Shown: positions 12,401 to 19,880 of the stretch, piece by piece
How the letters are laid out: every line of letters starts with the position of its first letter
How positions within the stretch are numbered: position 1 is the first letter of the stretch
NCBI RefSeq assembly: GCF_015706575.1
Contig: NW_024037070.1
Location: 7,409,598 to 7,473,597, forward strand
Direction: 5' to 3'
DNA: 64,000 nt
Source of the DNA: Patiria miniata
Taxonomy: Eukaryota; Echinodermata; Asteroidea; Valvatida; Asterinidae
The notes under the pieces: model-generated
The model's input: the letters and a program-made list of their open reading frames with translations, nothing else
Told to the model about the DNA's origin: nothing
Databases searched by the model: none
Program-made: the position numbers and the translations under genes

Positions 12401-15400
12401 TGATTAATTATGCAAGACAACCGCATCTTGACCTCTAGATTTTGACCAATCAGCAGGAAACCTTCTACATCGGGTCTTCGGTCATTCACACATTGTCGCG
12501 TCATAGACGTGGATAAAAAAAAACCTAGACACAGCAACAAAGGCCCTGAGAAGAATTACAAAGTTCTGAGGTAAGAAAAATGTCACACAATGGACCCTAA
12601 ACTTATAGAATGAGACATAAGAGAAAGGCACACATAGTAAGATTGGCAGAAGTATTTATAAGAGCAGAATTGAACACAAGTAAACACTCATATTTACCAG
12701 TACAGTTCATGGCAGGGCCTCGTCTCCATCCACGCAGACACTTACAATTTCCATACATGTCACACTTCCCATTACCACACTGTCCATCTGCAGTGCAGTT
12801 TGGTGATGTGGCTATTTAAAAAAAACCGCACACGCAAAATCAACAACAGGCAATTAATAGTGAGATACTGATGATAGAATTGCATTTGATTAATCTTAAC
12901 CATTGCCCTTCCGACTGAACAATCCAGTTTTCAACTTGGGATAAATTTTGAGAGACCACGTTCGAAATAGGCAATTTTGTTCATTACTCCAGCTCCAACT
13001 CCGAAAGGAAAGAAGTGTGATTTCGAAGAAAGTAACAGTTGTTCTATACTAAATATCTTTAGATGATGATCTTGGCATCATTCTGCAAACAGAAATTAAC
13101 TTTATTCCGCTATAGGTTCTTCTCAAAACCGATGACTCCAATAGAGTTTGATCACTTGACAAGGTGTATCCACAACATTTCTCTCTAGTTTTACTCCTTC
13201 TTCACCATACAATTACAAAATATCATAAAGGCACTTCCCTGCTTTTCAAAGCTACAATAATTGCAACCATTAATTAATGAAAAAAATATCTTCAAGTGTG
13301 ATCCCAAAACGTCCAAGTTTGGTTGAATCAATCAGGACAAAGTATGTATGGGTTAGCATGACTACCGTCATTTTACCAATGCATATAGGCCTACGCTTGG
13401 TTTTTATGATATAATTTAGAATGTACAGCAGAGTTCATTTGAAGATAATGCCGATTGGTCCATGGATCCCGTGTTCAGAATTAATAACCCGCACTGGGCG
13501 TTTTACAAAAGCATATTTCAACACTGTGTGTACTACTTACGCCTTTCACACACAACTGCATGAGTGTCGTCACATCTTTTAGCATGAAAGTTATTACTTC
13601 CAGACTTGAACAAAAGACATGTCTTATCTCCACCTCCTCCACCGTCTCCTTGCACATCCCATGTGATGCTTTTTCCAGCGCCCCACTCCCATGCGTTGTT
13701 TTGTTTCCTTCCATCAGTCCACATCTGAGCTGGCATGTTTGTCGCCGGCTCCTTTACAAAATTCACCTCCTCTTGACTGGTAATCACGGGTAGATGGTAA
13801 CCCCGACTGGCACACCAATGCCTCGCTCCTGATGAGTGGTTTCTCTGCCCTCCATAAATCATGTAGCACGATTTCTCAAAACTTATCTCCGATGTATTGC
13901 ATGGGATTTCTAGGAAATAAATAAGCCATAGAAAATGTTTCCAATCATTCAAAACCAACAAAGTAAAATAAAATTGTAAAAGTCGCGCATTATGTGTGTT
14001 TAGAGGAAGTATACCTAACACACTGTACACAATGTATAATATAATAACTAGCAAGATTTTGTGGGGACTAGGTAATTCAAATTAAGCTGCAGAATGTTGG
14101 TTGAGGCCTACTGTTCAATAGCTGCAGCAGAATGGTAACAATGAGGTGAATGAAGATGATGATTTACTTTAGCTTGTATGCTGAGACCAGTGAATTTCTG
14201 CTGACCAGTAAAAGAATTAAGTTGAACAGACCACATAGCATAGAGCGGCATCTTATGGCTGTGATGCAACTGGATCCAGGAAAAATACTTCTTTTCTGAG
14301 GAATAAGGCGAAATTGTTTGGCCTACTCTATTTAGAGGAGCAACTTTGATCTACGACATATACTTTTACATAATGCTCTGACAACTGACAGTTTTAAAGG
14401 TGTACTGATGTAATGGTTAGTCTGGGGCCGGGAGTCGATCGGTGGGGGACGGGGGAGTCCCCCCCCCCCACTTTTTAAAAAGTTATCATATCATTTGTCC
14501 CCCCCCCCCCCCATACACACACACTTTTTTGTCCCCGGAATACAAATTTTAGCCTTTACTTGCTTCTATAGCTCGTTTAGATATTGAATTATATTTTCAC
14601 AAATTTGGAATTATTGACTGCCAGACAAAACAAACAAATTGAAAAATCAATTTTTGGGGAGGACGGGGTAGGGCCTATACATCTTTAATTGAAATATATT
14701 TCCGAGAGATATTGCAGGCACAATTCGATTGTTTAAATATTGATTGCCCTTTGTATCTCAACCTGGCGTCCGCGCTGACATGACAACAGACTGATCAGCT
14801 CCCATCACAATGAACATTCATTGCCCGTCCGCTGAAGTCAAAGATGTACCGTCCGTATTCTTCAACAAATTCCCCCTAGATTTTTCAACCCGTATGTTTC
14901 ATTTTAATGAAAAAAGACCCTTATCATGGCCATCTGCACGCCCTAGTCTGAGCATAAGCCTATCATCCGTTGTTCAACAGAGCCCGCACGCTCCGCAACA
15001 ACGTTTGATGTGTGCATGAAACTGTTAGGCGACCGCCTGGCCCAGCCAATCGGAGTTGACTTTAGAAATTGTGACGTCATTTCTAGTAAAAAATTCGACC
15101 TAAGCTGTTAATTGGTCAATTGGCTATATAAGACCCGATAGAAGGCCCTCGCTGAATGGTCAGAACTTCGAGATCAAGATGCACCCCTTCACGCATATCA
15201 TAGACGCTTGTTGTGCATACAATAATTTAGCAGCTATTCCATAGACTCGGATAAATTACTTTAATTTTGTGTTGCCTTGCGAAAAACCCCAGATCCACCC
15301 TTTACCACTGTGCCAGATGGCACACTTTCTTAAACCACCTTCAATGATCGTTTTCTTCTGAATGATACCATTTCAGGCGGAACAAATTCACAGGGTATTT

Positions 15401-16781
15401 GGTACCAGTCCTATCTTCACTTTGAGCAAGGTTTTTCTCGTTAAATCGGTAGTGCTTTTACAGATAATTGTAAAATAGTGTTTGTATATGCTTAAATGTA
15501 ACGCAAATTTAAGAGGCCGACGTTTGCCTTTTTTTTTAACCCGTCAAAGGCCCATGGAGGTATAAGATCACTGTTTTGATTTCTTTAGCATTATTTCACT
15601 GGGATTATTTATTTCTCACATACCAATCTCCCAATTATGGCTTAGCTTTATGCCGATAACAAGGAACAAAACCCGTTACCGCGGTCAGAAGATCTCGTTT
15701 AACATATCGATAATAATTGCATATGGTATATAAATGAATTAAATCTCAAAGCGAAGATGGTGAATCCTCTTTTTTTTTTTGCGAGGCTCCAGCGTCGGCG
15801 CGGAAAAACACGTACCGTCATTATTTTATACCATTTTAACGCTTGGAATCTGCACTTTATCCCTGGTGAGTATTGGTTTGATATTTAATAGAGTTTTAAA
15901 ACTATTTGTGTTCAAATAAAGGCATGTCGAAAACAAACTCAACCGATTTCAAGGAAAATCCATGAGGCGGGACACAATATGCAAACTCGAGTCACACTTT
16001 GAGCGCGCTTTTTGAATAGGTACATTTGCACGTGAATCATGAGCATGATAAACCATTTCCACATTAGAAAATATGCGCATGATTGATTTCCCTTGAAAAA
16101 GGTTGAGTTTGTTTTCGAAATGCCTTTACTTGAACATACATCATTTCCAAACCCTTTTGAAGATCAAGCCGATACTTACCAGGGATAAAGTTAGGATTCG
16201 AAGCTTTAAAATGATATAAAAATAATGGCGGCATGTGTTTCCGCGGCGACGCTGTATAATAGTGCTCAGTCTCAACTGAATGCCGACCTGTACAAAGTCT
16301 GGGAGGCGGCAGAGTATAATTACATGTAATTTGAGGACCTAATTACAGTTCTTTTTTGAAAAAGTCGGGGCAACCGCGATTCTAAACCATCCAGCTGTTT
16401 GGGAAGGTTAGGGATAGGATGATATTTTACTTCCAGAGGCAAGGCTCTTACCCAACTTCCATACCTTCACTGGCATAACGCAGAAGGAACTTGCAGGGGA
16501 ATATCTTTTTCTAGAGGGTGCATTGCACGGTGACGTTAGTCGTAGTTTCAAACAACGATCGAAGGTACACAGGAGCACGAGCTGGGGAATGGCCCCACGG
16601 ACCCCGCCCCTTCCCCACTATATAGTTATGCCATGCATTGGCCACCAAATATATGAGATCCACAATCATTATTAACCAACTGCATTTTGATTTTCACAAC
16701 ATGATACTCACCAAATTCCATCGATACTTCGACTGCGAGAAGGCCTACAAGCATGGCAAATCCAACTTGAATGAGCTTCAT
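1..16781 (-). CDS. Multidomain surface/secreted protein: C-type lectin, EGF, mucin-like, EGF, LamG x3 (C-terminus off the left edge)
   Basis: Partial gene. Exons (high to low): 16781-16712, 13909-13541, 12811-12698, 12248-12018, 8713-8600, 7945-7883, 7081-6896, 6176-5985, 5746-5426, 4737-4528, 3891-3646, 2469-2221, 1621-1472, 832-715, and probably 531-475. The first 14 total 2,633 coding bases (877 codons plus 2), all in frame. Order: signal peptide (MKLIQVGFAMLVGLLAVEVS), C-type lectin domain, EGF, Thr-rich linker, EGF, then three LamG/pentraxin-like units. Every junction through exon 14's acceptor is phase 1, the pattern of exon-shuffled extracellular modules. Such ectodomains occur in adhesion GPCRs, polycystin-1-like receptors and secreted lectins; the deciding C-terminus is not visible. 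Its position just downstream of a same-strand adhesion GPCR makes a receptor plausible (inference). The exact gene is not recognised. Confidence 0.85.
475..1621 (-). other. LamG/pentraxin-like unit 3, incomplete
   Basis: Exon 1621-1472 gives the leader (ATYYWNQQRFISSTFDILAN, then DVVDLSSPGAYLNLGDF). Exon 832-715 gives the Cys-Cys half (RCVTDPTKCSTGLSVSLWLR) and ends in phase 2. A candidate 57-base exon at 531-475 continues in frame with AQFEVWSVDLSKLAC, but its acceptor is weak. The rest of the domain lies beyond the left edge. Confidence 0.6.
1031..1370. repeat. Degenerate GACTC/GAGTC-rich repeat
   Basis: The words GACTC, GAGTC, GGACTTG and ACTTGAGT recur many times on both strands, broken by an AT-rich middle (1,141-1,240). 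It looks like a decayed palindromic satellite or element. Intron of the lectin/LamG gene. Confidence 0.5.
2553..2920. mobile_element. 368-bp TAA-flanked MITE with GTTTCTCGTCC ends
   Basis: The left end GGCGAGGTAAAA...GTTTCTCGTCC is mirrored at the right by GGACGAGAAAC...TTACTCGGCC; TAA flanks both ends. Intron of the lectin/LamG gene. The two halves have diverged. Confidence 0.65.
3523..3620 (-). repeat. G-rich intron start (possible RNA G-quadruplex)
   Basis: On the sense (minus) strand at least ten runs of three to five G lie 26-125 bases after the splice donor at 3,645. Such runs can form quadruplexes or bind hnRNP H/F near donors. Function is inference. Confidence 0.5.
6717..6891. mobile_element. 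175-bp TTA-flanked MITE (AGCCCGGTTCATAC ends) abutting a splice donor
   Basis: Perfect inverted ends AGCCCGGTTCATAC and GTATGAACCGGGCT, with TTA at 6,714-6,716 and 6,892-6,894. The right-hand TTA is part of the splice donor of the exon ending at 6,896 (sense GTAAAGCCC), so the element begins four bases into the intron. Confidence 0.75.
7229..7729. mobile_element. TTA-flanked MITE, GTCTCCGGTTTC family, copy 1
   Basis: Starts GGCC, then GTCTCCGGTTTCTGGTATGC; ends with the inverted form and GGCC. TTA flanks both ends, the target duplication of PIF/Harbinger elements. It is longer than the other copies (501 bp) and carries an extra 120 bp or so after 7,530. No transposase. Confidence 0.75.
8163..8240. 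mobile_element. Fragment of the GTCTCCGGTTTC MITE, copy 2
   Basis: Only the terminal 75 bp or so, from GGCC through GTCTCCGGTTTC and the GTGGTGCGGCGACG stretch; the rest is missing. Confidence 0.65.
8600..8713 (-). other. EGF-like module 2
   Basis: A 114-base phase 1-1 exon with the pattern C-x-C-x2-C-x4-GTC, then SYQCLCTFGYEGEQC. It is a canonical EGF repeat. The C-N-D-G-T-C spacing has no Ser/Thr at the POGLUT1 C-x-S-x-P-C position, so it is not an obvious substrate of that enzyme. Confidence 0.85.
9008..9053 (-). ncRNA. Hammerhead ribozyme motif, Penelope-like element type
   Basis: On the minus strand: stem I strand GTCTC, core CTGACGA (CUGANGA), stem II as ACTAG-AGCAGG-CTAGT, core GAA, palindromic stem III ACGT, U17, then GAGAC pairing back to GTCTC. 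This is the full hammerhead core in the order expected for the short-stem-III ribozymes of Penelope-like elements, which act as dimers. One base at the foot of stem II appears mutated (A against C). It lies in the intron between exons 12,018 and 8,713 of the lectin/LamG gene, in sense orientation. Flanking DNA (8,900-9,000) has repeated GTTCT-AGAAC hairpins, probably element remains. Confidence 0.65.
10892..11263. mobile_element. TTA-flanked MITE, GTCTCCGGTTTC family, copy 3
   Basis: A full 372-bp copy with TTA on both sides, GGCC ends and long terminal inverted repeats. It lies in the same intron as the hammerhead motif. No coding capacity. Confidence 0.8.
11519..11680. repeat. Dispersed repeat (CCGATTTAA...CAAAGTGAAGAT), copy 1
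   Basis: Homologous to 15,301-15,460 in the opposite orientation, sharing GCTCAAAGTGAAGAT and CAAATACCCTGTGAA. Both lie in introns of the lectin/LamG gene. Confidence 0.6.
12018..12248 (-). other. Thr/Ser-rich mucin-like linker exon
   Basis: A 231-base phase 1-1 exon of about 77 residues, more than a third Thr, with runs such as VETTTTEEATTTNVETTEY and no Cys. It is probably an O-glycosylated spacer between the lectin-EGF head and the EGF-LamG part. Confidence 0.8.
12698..12811 (-). other. EGF-like module 1
   Basis: A 114-base phase 1-1 exon with six Cys in the EGF pattern (NCTADGQCGNGKCDMYGNCK, then CLRGW). It directly follows the lectin exon and lies just before a Thr-rich linker. Confidence 0.75.
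13541..13909 (-). other. C-type lectin domain exon
   Basis: A single exon encodes the whole domain of about 122 residues. Typical features are the N-terminal Cys pair (IPCNTSEISFEKSCYMIYGG), Trp-Cys in helix 1 (ARHWCASRGYHLPVI), the EEVNFV helix, and the C-terminal cysteines (KTCLLF and KRCDDTHAVVCERR). The calcium and sugar motifs are not canonical: no EPN or QPD triplet is visible, and the WND site is replaced by a glycine-rich loop after TWDVQGD. Calcium-dependent mannose or galactose binding is therefore doubtful. Confidence 0.85.
15046..15244 (+). promoter_or_regulatory. Promoter-like cluster (CCAAT, CRE, TATA) with a 21-codon frame
   Basis: CCAAT at 15,046, TGACGTCA at 15,072-15,079 and TATATAA at 15,125-15,131 have promoter-like spacing on the plus strand. 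About 50 bases later ATG 15,179 opens a 21-codon frame ending at 15,244. It lies antisense inside intron 1 of the lectin/LamG gene, with no downstream gene recognised. It may be a transposon or LTR promoter, or an antisense transcript start. Confidence 0.35.
15301..15460. repeat. Dispersed repeat (CCGATTTAA...CAAAGTGAAGAT), copy 2
   Basis: Inverted partner of 11,519-11,680. It directly follows a promoter-like cluster on the plus strand. Confidence 0.6.
15790..16252. repeat. Inverted repeat, about 460 bp, with diverged 190-bp arms
   Basis: Starts with GCGTCGGCGCGGAAA and ends with its near complement; arms share CTTTATCCCTGGT and CGAAAACAAACTCAACC. First intron of the lectin/LamG gene. Probably a foldback MITE. 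Confidence 0.65.
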
Positions 16782-16816
16782 GATTTTTGGCCTTCCGCAA
16801 CCGATCCGTCGGACAT
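16778..16816 (-). promoter_or_regulatory. Upstream ORF whose stop overlaps the main start (ATGA)
   Basis: A 12-codon frame starts at ATG 16,816 and its TGA overlaps the ATG of the lectin/LamG gene at 16,781, in the arrangement ATGA. This layout allows termination and re-initiation. A second short frame lies upstream at 16,891-16,862 (9 codons). Confidence 0.5.
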
Positions 16817-16861
16817 GGGACACTTCACAAATAGTTCCGATAATGTAGCACTTCAGTCGCC

Positions 16862-16891
16862 TTACACAAAACGTTTGCAAGAGTCACTCAT
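16862..16891 (-). promoter_or_regulatory. Short upstream ORF in the lectin/LamG gene leader
   Basis: ATG to TAA, 9 codons (MSDSCKRFV), 80 bases before the main start. It is the first ATG downstream of the TATA-like motif at 16,957-16,963. Confidence 0.4.
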
Positions 16892-16956
16892 GAATAAAAG
16901 TCTTGGTTCTTATGAATGGCAGTCACAAACTAGCACTCGAGCCCTGCCCATGCCAA

Positions 16957-16963
16957 TTTATAC
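16957..16963 (-). promoter_or_regulatory. TATA-box-like motif of the lectin/LamG gene
   Basis: TATAAAT on the minus strand, about 175 bases upstream of the start codon. This places a start site near 16,930 and both upstream ORFs inside the leader. Confidence 0.35.
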
Positions 16964-17549
16964 AGAAATATTAGCAAGGTACCAGGCTTGCCATTAAGTC
17001 TCAGATCCCGTATGCGTCTGTGGAGTGATCTGAATTACTTCATGTTACCAGCGAAATGATAAATAATTTTCGTATCAAAAATGTATCTTTCCACCGAAAT
17101 CAATAACCATAACCCGAACTGTCATGTTATTGATTGAGCCGCACTAAATTTTTGAAACTCTCCTTTGTGGGGGAGCTATTGACACAGTCGATGACGAGAT
17201 ATTGACATTGCGAGATATTGATGATTCCAATTCGTATGGGCCGAAGGTATATATTGATTTGACTGCATTCGCCTTTTTGAATATTTAATCGTGTTGTATT
17301 GTAAACACGGTTGCCATAGCATTTTATCTGTACTCTTGAATAAAGACATTGTTCACTTTCCCAAAATATAAACCGATTGAACCTGTGCTTCAGAAACCTC
17401 AATTATTAAACAATAAAATTGATAAACGTGCGGATGCCTGTTTACATTTTTAATGCCAAAATATGCCATTTTTTTCTATAGTTTACTAAATAAAGAAGCA
17501 CAATATTTGATTCGAAAACCAAGGTCTCTGAACACCCCTCGCGCGAGCT

Positions 17550-17650
17550 AGTAATAAGGGAATAAATGTGTGCTTGGCCGGTTTAGTGTTAAATGTAAGT
17601 GCTTAGTGTCTAATACCGGTCAAGCACATATTTCTTCCAATTCATAAATA
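17550..17650. repeat. Short MITE-like inverted repeat (TGTGCTTGGC), copy 1
   Basis: About 100 bp. Ends GGGAATAAATGTGTGCTTGGC and GTCAAGCACATATTTCTTCC. A second copy is at 56,243-56,393. Confidence 0.55.
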
Positions 17651-19110
17651 CCTTTTCGGTCTTTATCAACTGTTTAAGACCGGCCACGGCCACAATAGGA
17701 ATAGGTAAACTGTGTCTTAGGTACATTTGTATTTATAAATGCCAAATATAACATCTAAATAAGACGACTTTTATAGGACTATCCACCTTACACGGACTAC
17801 ATTTGGTTAAGAATTACTATTTCTTTTGTCTCATGTGGTCATGACTCATTTCACTCTCACTCCTGTCGGAATGTAAAGCTAAAGCTAGCTTGCTTTCTTC
17901 ATGTGCTGTTATACAAGGATGGGACTCTTGGTGTTTCAAATCTACAACACGTGGTCGAATCATCAAAATAAAACTTATCTTCACACCGAACTCAGTCTTA
18001 TGTTGCGAGCATAAAGCATTGGAATATTATCAGGCGAGCAAGAAGTTATGAGGTAGGAACAGAAGTAACGATAAGAGTAACTGACCTCAATAAACAAAAA
18101 CAAAAACAAAAACAAAACTCAAATCAAAAAGCAACAAACAATCACACCAAGAAAAAGATATTCACAAAGGTATAGGCCTATAGAGCACAACTTGTTCTTT
18201 TCACAGATATTCGGTTTTAATGCTAGTTGACTTTTCTTCAAATATAAATGCCGACTTTACAACTGTGATATAAGAAAGCAGCAGGTTCACACATCAACAT
18301 TCTTCTTTGGCTGTAATTACTTCTATAAACATAAACTTACCATTTAATTTACATCTTTATTATCCATAATGTACAGTATTCACAATCATCGACCCTATAG
18401 AATGGGGGTCGAACGGGTGGTTTGTCTTTGTCGGTCGTCAGTGTTAAAATCACAGTGTGACGTTGTGTGTTGTCTTCACAGTGTGTTGATTTAATACTAT
18501 TTGCAGTGTTAGAAACCTTCTAATCATATTCACAAACGATGAACTGTTTGGGAATTTCTTTACAATTTGGCAAATGTTAAAACAAATATTCGACAAGTTT
18601 AATTTTTTTTTTACATGTGCAAAGATCTCCGAAGATCAGGGTCTCTAGTCATTGTTATCCACAAAATAGTTTAGTTCTAGAAAGTCGAGGCCAAAAATGC
18701 GTGTGCCCGAATAGCAAGACAACGCATCATCCTTCGTCTCTCAAACTGATTACATAACATTTGCTAAACAAAAAAAGAACTTAATGTCGACTTTTATCAA
18801 TGTCCATTTAATGTTAAGTGGGTGTAATGATCCATCTCGAATTTGGAAATCAAACGGAAATGTTGTTACAGAGGTTTATCTGAAGCTTAATACATGAATA
18901 TTATGTTGAAACATTCATGTAAAACAAGTATTAAGTTTGATCCATACGTTCTGGTTAGTATTTCGATTTGAAAATGAAATCTAACTTCATAACCCTATTT
19001 TTGAATGGCAGGGAAAGAGAATTTTTTTCTTATATAAGATAGTAGAAATTGCTTAATTGTTGTATATGAAGGTTGCCTCCTGTATCAATGGTTACCAAAT
19101 CTTACCGGTT

Positions 19111-19116
19111 TTTATT
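19111..19116 (-). terminator. Poly(A) signal candidate of the GPCR gene
   Basis: AATAAA on the minus strand, 78 bases after the stop codon at 19,194. The nearest canonical signal downstream of the gene; more distal sites are possible. Confidence 0.45.
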
Positions 19117-19193
19117 GGTTTGCACCAAACAAGTGGACACAAATGCAACATGTGGTGTAAAAATACTTCGCATTGGCAAAAGATGTACATTTT

Positions 19194-19880
19194 TTAAACT
19201 TCATTTTCATCATAACCGTAATCATCGTAATTCTCATCATAATTCTCGTCATAATTCTCATCATAGTTTTCGTCATAATTCCCCTCGTAGTTCTCATCAT
19301 ATTCCCCATAGTCCTCGTCATTGTACCCATCCTCGTTGTACTCCTCGTCATAGTCGTCGTAGCCGTCGTTGTCCTCCCCGTAACCACCCTCGGGGGACTG
19401 CCTTTCCCCAAGGTCCGACAGCTCCCGTCCCTCGGCCGATTTCCTACCGGCGGGGCTGAGCTGTCTGATGCGCTTGATATCCTCCTCTGGATCCTCGATT
19501 GAGCCCGGTATACTGGTCCGTTTGGACTTGGGGAGTAGGTTGTTGACATCGCCTTTCTTGCCTCCTCCGTAGCCGGTGATCAAGCTTGTGTAGTCGGTGG
19601 TCCCGTAGCTTGCTTTCCCTTTCATCTTGACGGGGAATTCCTCCATGAAGCCCCCTCGCTTCGTCCCGTCGGCTGAGTTTCTACCCTGGCTGGCCCCGTC
19701 GCCGGCGCTGCGCCTAGGGCTTCGCCTACCGGCGCTCCGCCGTGGGCTTCGTGTGCCGGGGTTCCGTCGTGGGCTCCGGCGGCCGGCGCCCGGCGGGACC
19801 ATGGTCGGTCGGAGGGTGTTGCCCGTATATTTTGGCTCCTCGTATTGAATGTCACCCACGGTAATAGTCGATACAGCGCT
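19194..19880 (-). other. Last coding exon: repetitive cytoplasmic tail of the GPCR
   Basis: A 229-codon terminal exon (including stop) entered in phase 0 from 20134-20055. It has two unusual parts. The first is basic, with three RSPRR-type motifs spaced 10-13 residues apart. The last 70 or so residues are almost only Tyr, Asp, Glu, Asn and Gly, ending in several consecutive YDEN units and then DDYGYDENEV. In DNA this is a 12-bp-period coding microsatellite between about 19,200 and 19,350. The tail has no obvious structured domain; the tyrosines could be phosphorylation or adaptor sites (inference). Opposite-strand open frames here are by-products of the repeat. Confidence 0.85.

Larger units (their letters stand above)
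16970..19190. other. Intergenic stretch between the two minus-strand genes
   Basis: AT-rich, with no exon-like frame on either strand. It holds the adhesion GPCR 3' end at its right side and, at 17,550-17,650, an inverted repeat (GTGTGCTTGGCCGG and CCGGTCAAGCACAT) related to 56,243-56,393. Otherwise nothing recognised. Confidence 0.6.

Noticed and set aside
14810..15019. 69-codon plus-strand open frame
   Set aside because: No recognisable domain or splice context, and it precedes the promoter-like cluster rather than following it.
19112..19549. Long open frames overlapping the GPCR tail exon in other frames and on the plus strand
   Set aside because: They are low-complexity by-products of the YDEN and RSPRR coding repeats; only the minus-strand frame continues in phase from upstream exons.
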